The notes under the pieces were generated by a model, which had not been told where the DNA came from, did not search any database, and saw nothing but the letters and a program-made list of their open reading frames with translations. A stretch of 64,000 nucleotides of DNA, taken from positions 11,248 through 75,247 of the forward strand of contig PXRT01000007.1 of the NCBI GenBank assembly GCA_003020925.1, read 5' to 3'. The position numbers and the translations under genes are program-made. This DNA comes from Halobacteriales archaeon QS_6_64_34 (GTDB lineage Archaea; Halobacteriota; Halobacteria; Halobacteriales; Haloarculaceae). This document shows positions 50,312 through 61,485 of the stretch, piece by piece (position 1 is the first letter of the stretch; every line of letters starts with the position of its first letter).

Positions 50312-50543
50312 GTGGTCGCTACGGTCGCCCGGACCTAAAGCCCCCGCGTCGCTGGGACGGCAGGTACCACTGTTCCCGATTAGGCGCTATCAAATGGGTT
50401 GTCGGCAGCGACCGCATCGGTCGTCCCGGCGTCAACGGGTTCGAAGTCGTCGAAAACCCCGTCGCGCTGCTGGAGGACTTGCACCTGCAGTGTCCCTCTA
50501 CGCCTTCGTTACGCTTACCCCCGATGACTGCGGAGTCGCTCGT

Positions 50544-51026
50544 ATGAACGTCAAATCCCGCCACCACCTCCGCTCGGATGCCGTCGCCGACATCGCCGAC
50601 GCGCTCGCGGACAACCTCGGCGTCGACCTGGACGCCGACAGCTTCGAGAAAGTGGAGTTCGAGGACAGCGACTGGGACGTCGTCCTCGTCGACGGGGAGC
50701 CGTTTGTGCTCTATGTTGCGGAAAATGAACCCTTCCTCACCGTCCAGGGCGCCAACGCGCACCCGCCCGAGAAACACGTCGTGACTGTCGACACCGGTGC
50801 CATCTCTTTCGTCTCCGACGGTGCGGACATCATGCGACCGGGTATCACCGAGGCCGACGACGACATCAGCGAGGGCGACCTCGTCGCCATCAACGAGGAA
50901 GCCCACGGGAAGTTCCTCGCCATCGGCCGGGCGATGGCCGACGGGTCGGAGATGGTCGGTGACTCGGGGAAGGTCGTCACATCTATCCACCACGTCGGCG
51001 ACGACCTGTTCGACTTTTCGGTGTAG
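50544..51026 (+). CDS. PUA domain-containing RNA-binding protein
   Basis: VVTVDTGAISFVSDGADIMRPGITEADDDISEGDLVAINEEAHGKFLAIGRAMADG. Confidence 0.9.
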   Translation: MNVKSRHHLRSDAVADIADALADNLGVDLDADSFEKVEFEDSDWDVVLVDGEPFVLYVAENEPFLTVQGANAHPPEKHVVTVDTGAISFVSDGADIMRPGITEADDDISEGDLVAINEEAHGKFLAIGRAMADGSEMVGDSGKVVTSIHHVGDDLFDFSV

Positions 51027-51124
51027 TCGCTGCCGGTCCCGTCGGCGAATAGTTCTACCGTATAGTGGCGGATGAAAGTGCGTCTGACGAAAAGTTGAAA
51101 CGGGTAGCGCCCGGCTGCCACGTT

Positions 51125-51484
51125 ATGGGACTAATGAGCAAGATTCTCGGCGAGTCGGGGTCGTCCCGCCAGACCGACGACTACGTCGAACTGAACGCCG
51201 ACAACTTCGACACGTCGGGTGTAGAGTCCGAGCGCCAGGTCCGAATCGCCCGTATCAGCGGGTCGAAAGACGTCATCGACATCAAGGACGCTGTCTACGA
51301 CGGCGACATCGTGGTCGCGGATATCACCCGCCACTCCACGCAGGACAGCACGATGGAGCGCATCAGCGACGAACTCAAACAGGTCGCCAACGAGGTCGGC
51401 GGCGACATCGTCCAGAAAGACGACGACCAGCTCATCATCACGCCGGCCGGGGTCACCGTCTCGCGCGAGCGACTCGGCCAGTAA
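51125..51484 (+). CDS. sepF: SepF cell-division protein
   Basis: MSKILGESGSSRQTDDYVELN...DIVVADITRHSTQDSTMERISDELKQVANEVGGDIVQKDDDQLIITPAGV. Confidence 0.92.
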   Translation: MGLMSKILGESGSSRQTDDYVELNADNFDTSGVESERQVRIARISGSKDVIDIKDAVYDGDIVVADITRHSTQDSTMERISDELKQVANEVGGDIVQKDDDQLIITPAGVTVSRERLGQ

Positions 51485-51559
51485 CACCCGCGTCACCCGC
51501 TTACACTGCCGTCACCGCCGGAACGGTTCAATGTCTTTTTCGGTCCCCGGCCGATACGG

Positions 51560-52506
<947 letters not shown>

Positions 52507-52510
<4 letters not shown>

Positions 52511-53274
52511 ACAAGAACACCGTTCAGTTCGCGACGCTGGTACGACGGGAAATCCTCCGGTTCGTGCGACGCCCGTACAACACGTTCCTCCCGCCGATTA
52601 TCACGAACACGCTGTATTTCTCCGTCTTCGGCGTGATACTCGGCAGCCGAATCGGGGAGATTGCGGGCGTGAGCTACCTCCAGTTCGTGCTGCCGGGGCT
52701 GGTCGTCCTTGGAGCCATCTCGGACAGCTTCGAGAACGCCTCCTTCACCATCTTCCACGGGCGCTGGAACGACTACATCCAGGCCGTGTTGACCTCGCCG
52801 ATGTCGAACCGGAGCATGGTGACGGCCTACGTTTCCGCGAGCGCGCTCAGAGGGATTGTCACCTCGCTGCTGATTGTCGGTGTCGGACTGGTGTTTACCT
52901 CCGTCCCCCTCGCCAATCCGCTGTATCTGGTCGCGTTCCTGCTGGTCATCACCACCCTGTTTGGCGGTCTCGGCGTCGTCGGCGGGCTCTGGGCGAGTGA
53001 CTTCGACTATCTCACGGTGATGAATCAGTTCATCCTCCGGCCGCTGGTGTTTTTCGGGGCGGTGTTTTACTCGCTCAACGTCCTGCCGCCGCTCTGGCGG
53101 AACGTCTCCCTGCTCAACCCGATGGTCTACATGGTCAACGGCGTGCGCTACGGGATGATTGGCGTCACGGAAATCGACCCCAACACGTCACTGGCTGTCC
53201 TGACCGGCGTGACGGTTATCGTGCTGGCAATCGATTTCCTGCTGTTCAAGCGCGGCTACGGCCTGGCCGAGTAG
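52507..53274 (+). CDS. ABC-2 type transporter permease
   Basis: Six-TM-like protein; NPMVYMVNGVRYGMIG; overlaps upstream ATPase by 4 bp. Confidence 0.93.
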
Positions 53275-53504
53275 CGGTTCGGACCCGGCTGGCACTACTG
53301 GGTTCAGAAAAACGGACGTGCCAAAGTGGCCGGATTGGGGCCGCTTCCGGCGGAGCGGACAAACTATGACAGGGGACGACCCTGCAGGGAGCAGGTTCGT
53401 CGGTGGTCCGGATACTTCTGTTCGCCTCCGGCGGGGCGTGTGCCAAACTATGGCACGGAGCTATTTAGGCATGTCGGCAGAGTATCATCAGAGATAGCGG
53501 GAGT

Positions 53505-53897
53505 TTAGACGTTGTCGGGGGCGTCAGCGTCGTCCTCGACGTCGCGTTTCAGCGAGTCCCGACGGGCCTTGGCGTCGCGACCGGTCGCCTCCTCGAGGAA
53601 GTTGTTCTTCTTGCTGACGGCGTCTTCGGCGGCGTCGACGTGCCCCTCGGCGATGACCTCTTCGGCCGGCCGTTCATCGATGTGCAGCGCTAGCTTGTCC
53701 TTCTTGCTGCCATACGCGACCGTGCCGGCGACGACGCGCTCGAAGACCGGATTGTCGGGTTCGTCGACGACCAGCAGGTCGCTACCGTTGTGTTCCTCGG
53801 TGTCGGTGACCGGGCCGAAATACTCCTCGACGAACGCTTCCATGTCCGGAACTCGGTCTTCGAGGTGCTCGCCGCGTCGCATCTTATACTCTCGCAT
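53505..53897 (-). CDS. DUF5611-like protein
   Basis: MREYKMRRGEHLEDRVPDMEAFVEEYFGPV; acidic. Confidence 0.75.
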   Translation of the reverse strand: MREYKMRRGEHLEDRVPDMEAFVEEYFGPVTDTEEHNGSDLLVVDEPDNPVFERVVAGTVAYGSKKDKLALHIDERPAEEVIAEGHVDAAEDAVSKKNNFLEEATGRDAKARRDSLKRDVEDDADAPDNV

Positions 53898-53935
53898 GGG
53901 CGTCGTTTTGCGAGGCGCCGTCTTACCCTTTGCGT

Positions 53936-54772
53936 TCACCCGTCGGTGTTTTCGAGCGCTCCCATGTGACATTCGGGACAGAAATCGCCCGCTCGGAGCG
54001 AACTCGAGGCCACGTCGGTAGAGAAATCACACTCCGGACAGCGGAACTGCCCATCGGGGACCGTCACGGCGCTCCCACCGAACGGTTCGACTTCCGGCTC
54101 CTCGTCCCCGTCCGCTTCGGCCTCCGCCGACCCACCCGTCTCGGGCGCCCAGTCGTCGCCGTCGTCGTCGGGCTCGTCGGGCCACTCGCCCAGCTCACGG
54201 TCGTCAGTGGGGGCCTCGTCGTCGCCGTCGATTATCATGCCGTCGTCGGATTCCGGGTCCGTCGCGACCGCCTCGTCCTCGGCATCGAGCGGGGGTTCGT
54301 CTGCATCCGGCTCGCCGACCGCCACCTCGGTCGACGGGTCCTCGAGTTCGCTGTCCCCACCCGTCGACTCGTCATCGTCGTCGAGAATCTCCGCGTCGTC
54401 GGCGTCGGGGTCTACGGCGTCGACGGCGCTCTCGCCGAACTCGTCGCTGTTGCCCGTCGCCGCCGGTTCCCCGTCGGCCGGGTCGACAGCCGTTTCCTCG
54501 TCGGGTGCGTCCGGCGATACGTCCGTCCCGGGTGTGTCTGTGTCACCGTCCTCGTCCGCCTCCGCGTCGTCTATCATATCCCCGGCGATGTCAGACGGCG
54601 TCTCGATTGCAGTCACCTCCTTGTTCTCGGAGACGACTCGCGTCTTCCCGCAACGCTCGCAGGTCTCCCGTTCCTGAATCGTGATGACGACCTCGCTGCC
54701 CTGTTCCTCCCGCTCGCGTTCGACTTCCGCCTCGCCGTACTTGTGCCCGATAACGGAGCATTTGAGACCCAT
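53936..54772 (-). CDS. Acidic zinc-ribbon haloarchaeal protein (DUF7093-like)
   Basis: N-terminal MGLKCSVIGHKYGEAEVEREREEQGSEVVITIQERETCERCGKTRVV; long Asp/Glu tract; C-terminal CPECDFSTDV...CPECH. Confidence 0.8.
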   Translation of the reverse strand: MGLKCSVIGHKYGEAEVEREREEQGSEVVITIQERETCERCGKTRVVSENKEVTAIETPSDIAGDMIDDAEADEDGDTDTPGTDVSPDAPDEETAVDPADGEPAATGNSDEFGESAVDAVDPDADDAEILDDDDESTGGDSELEDPSTEVAVGEPDADEPPLDAEDEAVATDPESDDGMIIDGDDEAPTDDRELGEWPDEPDDDGDDWAPETGGSAEAEADGDEEPEVEPFGGSAVTVPDGQFRCPECDFSTDVASSSLRAGDFCPECHMGALENTDG

Positions 54773-54906
54773 TGTCTGTCAATGTTGCCGTAACATACTT
54801 AAACCCTGCCCGTCGGTTGCCGGCGGTGACACCGCGGTTTCCCGCCGTTCGTTTCCGCTGCACCAGACCGTAATTTTATAATGGATACCGACCCCAGTGG
54901 CCACCA

Positions 54907-56025
54907 ATGCGCGCGGAGGCTCTCCTGCTACTCCTGGCTGTCCTCCTGCTAGCCGCGACGGGCACGGCCACTGCGGCGGACAACACGGCCCCGCTGGCCG
55001 ACGCCGGCGTCGACCAGACCGTTCCGGCCAACGCGACGGTGTATCTGGATGCCAACGGCTCGGTCGACCCCGACGGCGAGATAACGAGCGTCGAGTGGAC
55101 CATCCAGACGCCCGACGGCGCGACGATACCGCCCGAGTGTGTGGACTGCCGCCGGACCGAGTTCGACGCGACCGCGCTCGGCCAGTACACGGTGACGCTC
55201 ACCGTCACCGACGACGACGGTGCGACCCGCTCGGACACGCTGTACGTCACCGCCGCCACCGAGGCCGGGCCCGATGTCTCGCTGTCGGGACCGAATTCGA
55301 CGGCGTCCGGCAGCAACACGACGTTCACTGCGAACGTGACCGGGGACGACGCGTCACTCCAGACACTCACGTGGCTCGTCAATGGCAGCGTAGTCGAACG
55401 GGAGTCCCTGGCCGGGGCCTCGTCCACTGCCTCGTTCACGCACACGTTCGACAGTACCGGTGACGCGACCGTTCGGACCGTCGTCTACGACACGCTCGGC
55501 GAGCGCGGGAGCGCGACACGGCGTGTGTCGGTCAGTAACAGCGGCGGTGGCGGCGGTGGCGATAGCAGTGGGTGTTACGCTACGTGGTGTGGTGGTACCG
55601 GCGCGGACATGAGATACACAGTCGATGGAACGACAACCATCACTGATACGAATAACCAAGAGGGGCTCCAGACCTATCGTGATGGAGACATTGTCACTAT
55701 CAAAAACCCAGACGAAAATCCTAACATCGAACGCGGGCTCAATAGTGAATATCGTGTCGACGGTGGCCTGAACTCCCTGAGTGACAGTGCTTTCGAGTCG
55801 AACGAGGATGAAAACGGGAGAACAGGTAGCTCCGGCAGCCCAACCTTTTCTGATAACAACTCCGCTAGTTCCATTGTTCAGGACGCTGTAGATTCTATCA
55901 ACAGTATCATAGGCGGCGGAGGTAGCAACGACGATAGCGGCGACGACGACAGCGGCGGTGGCGGTGGTGAGTGGCTCGGCGGTGGCGGTGGCGGCAGCAG
56001 TAACCCGCTCGGCGGCCTTCTATAA
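54907..56025 (+). CDS. Secreted PKD-domain protein with Gly-rich C-terminus
   Basis: Signal peptide, PLADAGVDQTVPANATVYLDANGSVDPDGEITSVEWTI PKD repeat, C-terminal SGGGGGEWLGGGGGGSSNPLGGLL. Confidence 0.85.
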   Translation: MRAEALLLLLAVLLLAATGTATAADNTAPLADAGVDQTVPANATVYLDANGSVDPDGEITSVEWTIQTPDGATIPPECVDCRRTEFDATALGQYTVTLTVTDDDGATRSDTLYVTAATEAGPDVSLSGPNSTASGSNTTFTANVTGDDASLQTLTWLVNGSVVERESLAGASSTASFTHTFDSTGDATVRTVVYDTLGERGSATRRVSVSNSGGGGGGDSSGCYATWCGGTGADMRYTVDGTTTITDTNNQEGLQTYRDGDIVTIKNPDENPNIERGLNSEYRVDGGLNSLSDSAFESNEDENGRTGSSGSPTFSDNNSASSIVQDAVDSINSIIGGGGSNDDSGDDDSGGGGGEWLGGGGGGSSNPLGGLL

Positions 56026-56103
56026 CACTATCTGCTGACAGCTCATTTCTGCCTCAGCGTATTGAGATTTTCTCGGGGTTTAAATACCAAGCCATAGACA
56101 AAT

Positions 56104-57300
56104 TTGCTTAGACAGAACCAAACGATGAAAATGTCTACCACTGAGACTACGATTCGACAGGCGCTACTCAGCGTTCTACTTGCCAGCCTGATGATGACGG
56201 CTGGATGTGCGGGGATACTCTCTGGAGGGAGCAGTAGCAATGGGGCAGGAACGCCCACATCAACTGCGACTGCTGGGGGCGAGGCAAACGACACCAGCAG
56301 TGCCGACGGAGTTGACCTCCGAAGTATCTCGATTCCCGATAATGGTAGTGTTACTCGCTTTGGCGAGCTGGACCGTGGCGACCCGAAGAACGGAAACCAG
56401 TACTACGAGCCGGTCCAGGTTGCTGCCGCCGAGGGACAAGTAGTGAATATTACGATGAGAGCAGAAAATGGCAATCCGGGCCTTCGGGTTGTAAACCCTG
56501 ACGGGAATGTGACTGCAGTCATCAGTAACGAAAGCGGGACCGCGACCGGAATCCTCGGTGGTCAATTCGCACAGAGCGGCCGCTACACCATAGAAACCAC
56601 CTCCGTTAATGACAACGCTACGTTCAATTACACGCTCACAGTCGAGCGAGTTGACCTAGAGGAGATAAGAGACGATGAGTTGCTTGCTGGGCCGCGTTCA
56701 GAGTACAACGAGACAGAGAGATATCTCACGTTCGCTCGAGATGTTGCCATTGTGACGGCTGATATAACTGATAGCGGCCGGTATAGTCTCAATGCTACCG
56801 AGACTAATTTTCAGTCGAACGTGAGTGGTCCTGACATCCAGGCGAACGTCAGCGCAGATTATGCTATCATCACCTACAAAGTGGGGGACACCAACGAACT
56901 CAGCCGATTAGACGACATGGACACTGGGTTCATGGTGAGTTACTCGACCATGTGGAGCAACTACCAAAATCTCTCAGCTAACCCCTCACGGCCTGAAGAT
57001 GAGTCGTGGGTGCCGGAGGTAATCTTCCTGCGGGGGCTGAACGAGAGTGGTGAGTTGTATCGGACACATTTCATCACACAGGACTGGGCGAGAACCTATG
57101 AGCAAAGCAATAAGAACGCCACCGATAGGGAGAAGTATTACGCCCAGCATGGCTCCACCACAAGGATTGGGCCGGGAGCTCCATACAATCGCTCGAACTA
57201 TCCGCGAGTCACTCCGATCTCGGATGAGGGATTCCCGCAGGTGTATCGGAACTATACTTTCCCCGACGGAACGACGCTCGAAGAGCGGTACGGGCTGTAA
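56104..57300 (+). CDS. Secreted lipoprotein
   Basis: Lipobox SLMMTAGCAG then Ser/Thr/Gly-rich linker and beta-rich PPC-like domain; lower GC. Confidence 0.75.
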   Translation: MLRQNQTMKMSTTETTIRQALLSVLLASLMMTAGCAGILSGGSSSNGAGTPTSTATAGGEANDTSSADGVDLRSISIPDNGSVTRFGELDRGDPKNGNQYYEPVQVAAAEGQVVNITMRAENGNPGLRVVNPDGNVTAVISNESGTATGILGGQFAQSGRYTIETTSVNDNATFNYTLTVERVDLEEIRDDELLAGPRSEYNETERYLTFARDVAIVTADITDSGRYSLNATETNFQSNVSGPDIQANVSADYAIITYKVGDTNELSRLDDMDTGFMVSYSTMWSNYQNLSANPSRPEDESWVPEVIFLRGLNESGELYRTHFITQDWARTYEQSNKNATDREKYYAQHGSTTRIGPGAPYNRSNYPRVTPISDEGFPQVYRNYTFPDGTTLEERYGL

Positions 57301-57409
57301 CACGAGCAGTTTCTACCACATCGGCTCATGGAACACGACCCCTCGTTGGCGACGGACTGCTAGTCGGATGAGGGACAAAGCCAAGAGTCAGCCGGATTTA
57401 GAGGGGTGT

Positions 57410-57703
57410 ATGAGAGCGAAGCCGGAGTACCGCAATCGCGACGAGACGGAGGTTGTGGTACTCGACGCGCTCGCGGACCGCCACCAGGAGGGGATGACGG
57501 TGTTCGAGATTCGCTCGCGGGCCGACGTCACTATCGACCAGATAGAGGACGCGTTGGCGGCCCTGAAAGACGACGACCTCATCGTCGTCGAGAACGACGA
57601 CGAGCGGACGCTCATTTTACCCGACGAGGACGTGGTGGGCCCGGAGACGACCGACGAGGACGTGTCGCTGTTTGCGAAACTCCGCCGCAAGCTCCCGTTT
57701 TAG
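57410..57703 (+). CDS. DUF6432-like winged-helix protein
   Basis: MRAKPEYRNRDETEVVVLDALADRHQEGMTVFEIRSRADVTIDQIEDALAALKDDDLIVV. Confidence 0.75.
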   Translation: MRAKPEYRNRDETEVVVLDALADRHQEGMTVFEIRSRADVTIDQIEDALAALKDDDLIVVENDDERTLILPDEDVVGPETTDEDVSLFAKLRRKLPF

Positions 57704-58869
57704 AGCGGCGTCGCCGCGCAGTTGTTCGGGCCCAGTTCCAGCTCGAAGGCGGTGTCGTCGTCGGCCGCGTCGGTGCCGAGATTGATGGCGACGATGCGCT
57801 CGAAGTTGGCGGGTCGGGGCGGGATGTCGCCACAGATGCGCTCGACGAACGTCTCGCGGTCGAGCGCCAGCGCCGGGAGCCGCGCTCGGAGCTTACCGAG
57901 CCGGGCGGTGTAGGTCCCGTCGTCGGCCGGCTCGGTCGTCTCGGCTCGGTGGCCCGGCGCGACGAGCGTCTCCTCGGGGAGGGCGCCGAGGCGCTCGGTC
58001 AGGGTCTCGTAGAGAGTTCGGGCGAGGTCCGGAGCGCCGTCGTCGCCGGTTTCGAGGTCCGGGCGGGCGACGCTCTCTATGAAGATGCTGTCGCCGGCAA
58101 GCAGGACCTCGCCGACGCGGACGCCGGTCATGTCAGTGGTGTGGCCCGGCAGCGGGAGGGCGTCGAGCGTAGTTGTGCCGACCGACAGCGAGCCATCGTC
58201 GGGGAGGGCGGTGACCTCGTCGGTGGCCCCACGGTCGACGGCGCGAGCCGGCACGACCGGTTCGACGCCGTGGTCGGCGAGGGTGCGGAGCCCGCTGACG
58301 TGGTCGGCGTGGACGTGGGTGTCGACGGCGTAGCGCAGCGTCGCGTCGTAGTCGGCGGCGTCAGCAACGTAGCGGTCGGCAAAGGCCCGCAGCGGGTCGA
58401 CGACGGCGGCCTCGCCGTCGCTGACGACCAGATAGGAGAGACAGCCCGACGCGGGGCGCTCGTACTGCAGGATTGTGGCCGCGTCGGTAGCCAGTCGGTG
58501 GGCCTCGTAGAGTTGCGCCCACCCTTCCATGCCGTCGGCGAGGTTGCGGGCGTCGACGCCGTGGTCCACGAGCAGGCCGGCGGCGAAGGCACTGGCTCCC
58601 CCGCGAGCGCAGACGGCGGTGATTGGGCCCTCGCCGTCGATGTCGTCGAGCAGTCCGTCGACGTCGCCCGTCACCTTCGCCTGCAGGAACTTCGCGAACG
58701 GGAGCTGTGTCGCCGTCACCGTCGGCCCATCGATGTGCCACGCCGCGAACTCGTCGCGGTCGCGGACGTCGAGCAGGCGGACGGGCTCGCCCGCGTCGAG
58801 CCGTTCTTTCAGCGCGGCCGCCGAAAGCGACGGATGGTCTGCCGGCGGGTCGGGTGGGTTCTCGGCCAT
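57700..58869 (-). CDS. Rhodanese-domain/MBL-fold metallo-hydrolase
   Basis: Rhodanese LLDVRDRDEFAAWHIDG...AVCARGGASA, then MBL DTHVHADHVSG. Confidence 0.92.
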   Translation of the reverse strand: MAENPPDPPADHPSLSAAALKERLDAGEPVRLLDVRDRDEFAAWHIDGPTVTATQLPFAKFLQAKVTGDVDGLLDDIDGEGPITAVCARGGASAFAAGLLVDHGVDARNLADGMEGWAQLYEAHRLATDAATILQYERPASGCLSYLVVSDGEAAVVDPLRAFADRYVADAADYDATLRYAVDTHVHADHVSGLRTLADHGVEPVVPARAVDRGATDEVTALPDDGSLSVGTTTLDALPLPGHTTDMTGVRVGEVLLAGDSIFIESVARPDLETGDDGAPDLARTLYETLTERLGALPEETLVAPGHRAETTEPADDGTYTARLGKLRARLPALALDRETFVERICGDIPPRPANFERIVAINLGTDAADDDTAFELELGPNNCAATPL

Positions 58870-58939
58870 ACCGGAGCGAGGTGCCGGGCGCCGATAAATC
58901 GGGCGGAGGATGTATCCCCCGAGCGCCCCTCTCTCCGGT

Positions 58940-59554
58940 ATGGACGCCGCCGATACCATCGCGGCAGTCGAGGAGGCGACGACGACCGAGCGGACCCGCA
59001 TCGGCTCCGATAAGGCACTCATCGCTGCCACGGGTGCGAATCTGGCGGCTGATGCCGTCTGGGCAGCCACAGCGACACGGGAAGCCGGTCTCGCCGAGGC
59101 CCTCGAGGCGTGGGCGGTCGAGGCTGGTGGCGGCGATGGCGAGGCTATCGCCGACGCGTTAGCGCGGGCCGAACGGGCGGCGAGCGACCGGCTCGAGCGA
59201 ATCGACGCGGCGCCGGGCGAGCCTGATGCGCTCTCCGTACATCTCGGTTCCCTCGAAGGCACTGCCGAGCGCGTGGGCGGGGGGCTCCTCGCACCGGCGC
59301 TGGTGCTCGACCGCTTTTACCTGCAGGTGGTGAGTTTCTTCGTCAACGAGGCCGACGAGGGGAGCGCCGACGTGGCCCGGGAACTCAGGAGCGGGGCGAG
59401 CGACCTCGGCCCGGCCCGTGACGCGCTCGCGGCGCTCGAGGAGTCCGGGCGCGAGCGGGCACAGGCGGCGGCTATCGAGGCGGTCGGCGTCGCCTACGAG
59501 GAGCACGCGAGTGCGCTCGAATCTATGGGGCTTGACCCGAAACCAATCTGTTGA
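58940..59554 (+). CDS. Conserved haloarchaeal hypothetical protein
   Basis: Ala/Glu-rich 204 aa acidic ORF; starts MDAADTIAAVEEATTTERTRIGSDKALIAATG. Confidence 0.65.
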   Translation: MDAADTIAAVEEATTTERTRIGSDKALIAATGANLAADAVWAATATREAGLAEALEAWAVEAGGGDGEAIADALARAERAASDRLERIDAAPGEPDALSVHLGSLEGTAERVGGGLLAPALVLDRFYLQVVSFFVNEADEGSADVARELRSGASDLGPARDALAALEESGRERAQAAAIEAVGVAYEEHASALESMGLDPKPIC

Positions 59555-59708
59555 TACTGCCGGTCTGTCGAATTATCCCGGCCGGTCCCAGTCCTCATGA
59601 CCGCACAGTACACCAACTGCTGGCGCATATCTAGCTGCTGGCCGTCTGTGGCATATCAGTCGTTCACCAGCCCGTAGCTATATTATCCACCGCCCGGAAC
59701 GCTGGGAC

Positions 59709-60053
59709 ATGACTGGGCATGGGGACCCATCGGGTGCCGATACAGGGGAGGACCCACTCCGGCGGGCGACCGCAATCCTTGGCAAGAAGTGGCACCCGAC
59801 GCTGATTCACAGGCTGCTGGCCGACGGGCCGCTGGGTTTCAACGACATGAAGAGCCAAATCGACGGTATCTCGGATAAGATGCTGTCGGAGGCCCTGGAC
59901 GACCTGCAAGAGGCCGGGGTCGTCGTCCGTGACGTGGTCGAGGACAAACCCGTCCGGGTCAACTACTCGCTGACCCCCGCCGGTCGGGACCTCGAACCCA
60001 TCATCGAAGAGCTACTGGCGTGGAGCCACGAGCATCTCGGTGACAGCCCTTAA
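59709..60053 (+). CDS. HxlR family winged-helix regulator
   Basis: ATAILGKKWHPTLIHRLLADGPLGFNDMKSQIDGISDKMLSEALDDLQEAGVVVRDV. Confidence 0.92.
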   Translation: MTGHGDPSGADTGEDPLRRATAILGKKWHPTLIHRLLADGPLGFNDMKSQIDGISDKMLSEALDDLQEAGVVVRDVVEDKPVRVNYSLTPAGRDLEPIIEELLAWSHEHLGDSP

Positions 60054-60064
60054 GCGACGGGCCG

Positions 60065-61378
60065 TCACTCCTCGTCGACGATTTCCAGCCCGCGATTGTT
60101 CACTGCCGACGGGTCGAGCCCGACCTCCTCGAGGAACTGCTTGTACTCGCGCTCGCACTGTTCGGCGTCTTTCTGGCGGTCGCTGGCCCGGTCACACAGC
60201 GCGACGAGGTCCTCGGGCACGTCGTTCGAGTAGACAATCCAGTGGTTGATGAGGTCCGACAGACGGCGGATGGGCGAGGTGAAGTGGCCGTAAATCTCGA
60301 AGTTCAGGGCGTAGTGGCCCCCGAAGGGGTCGTTCATGTATTTCGCACGCGGCATCACCTTCATCACGGCCCACTGAATCTTGTCGAGCTGGCGACCTGG
60401 GGCGTCCTCCAGGGTGGCGTTGACGGCCTTTCGGGGGTCGTCCCAGGCCGACCCCGGGATGGAGACGCCGTCGAGTTCCTGAATCTCGACGAGCGCCTCG
60501 TCCCACTCGTCGGGGCTGGGCTGGGGGTGGACGCGGTACATCGCCTCGACCCCGCGATTCCACATCAGCTCGTGGGTCACCGCTTTGTTCGCCTTCAGCA
60601 TGCACTCCTCGATGATGGTGTGGGCGCGGTCCCGGGCCGGGTTCAGGACGAGTGACCCCTCTTCCTTGCGCTGTTCGTGCATCCGGTCGGCGAGATTCCA
60701 GACCAGTTCGGTCTTCTCGGCGAGGTCCACGCTGGTGTCTTCGAGCAGGTCGTCGGCGCTGTCGGGGTCGTCGAGGATGCGCTCGGCCTCCGTATACGTG
60801 AGGCGGGCGTCGCTCTCGATGACGGACTTGTAGATGTCGATGTCCTCGTAGCCCAGGTTCTCCTTGTCCAGATGCATCTCGACGGTGTGGGCGAGTCGCT
60901 CCTCGTTTGGCACGAGCGAGCAGACCGTCTCCGCGAGCACGGGCGGGAGCATGTGAATCGTGTAGGCCGGCAGATAGACGGTGTTGCCCCGCTCGACGGC
61001 TTCCTCCCACATCGCCGTCTCCGGGTTGACGTAGTGGGTCACGTCGGCGATGTGGACCCAGAGGACGTACTCCTCCTCGCGCTCCTCGATAGAGATGGCG
61101 TCGTCGAAGTCCTGGGCGTCGATGGGGTCGGTCGTCCAGGTCGTCATCTCGCGGAGGTCCTCGCGCTCGTCGATGCCCTGCTCGATGTCGGCCTGGACGT
61201 TCCGGGTCCGCTCTTTCGCTTCCTCGAGTACCTCGGGCGGGAACTCGTCGCGGATGCCGAACTTCTCGAACAGTTCCTCGCGCTTGTTCGAGAGGTGGCG
61301 GGCCATCTCCTCGTCTATCTCGACGGGGCCTTGCCCCTCGGCGGTGCCGGCCGCCGACTGGGCGTCCTCGGTAGTCAT
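60065..61378 (-). CDS. RNB domain (RNase R/II family) ribonuclease
   Basis: WTTDPIDAQDFDDAISIEE, YTIHMLPPVLAETVCSLVPNEERLAHTVEM, HFTSPIRRLSDLINHW. Confidence 0.94.
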   Translation of the reverse strand: MTTEDAQSAAGTAEGQGPVEIDEEMARHLSNKREELFEKFGIRDEFPPEVLEEAKERTRNVQADIEQGIDEREDLREMTTWTTDPIDAQDFDDAISIEEREEEYVLWVHIADVTHYVNPETAMWEEAVERGNTVYLPAYTIHMLPPVLAETVCSLVPNEERLAHTVEMHLDKENLGYEDIDIYKSVIESDARLTYTEAERILDDPDSADDLLEDTSVDLAEKTELVWNLADRMHEQRKEEGSLVLNPARDRAHTIIEECMLKANKAVTHELMWNRGVEAMYRVHPQPSPDEWDEALVEIQELDGVSIPGSAWDDPRKAVNATLEDAPGRQLDKIQWAVMKVMPRAKYMNDPFGGHYALNFEIYGHFTSPIRRLSDLINHWIVYSNDVPEDLVALCDRASDRQKDAEQCEREYKQFLEEVGLDPSAVNNRGLEIVDEE

Positions 61379-61485
61379 GCCCCCGGCTACGCCCACGGTG
61401 TAGTTAGGACTGTCGGGGGCCCGACGGCCCCTCGGTGACGACCCCCAGATAGAAATGGTCGCGGCACATCTGTCAGCACGGAACA

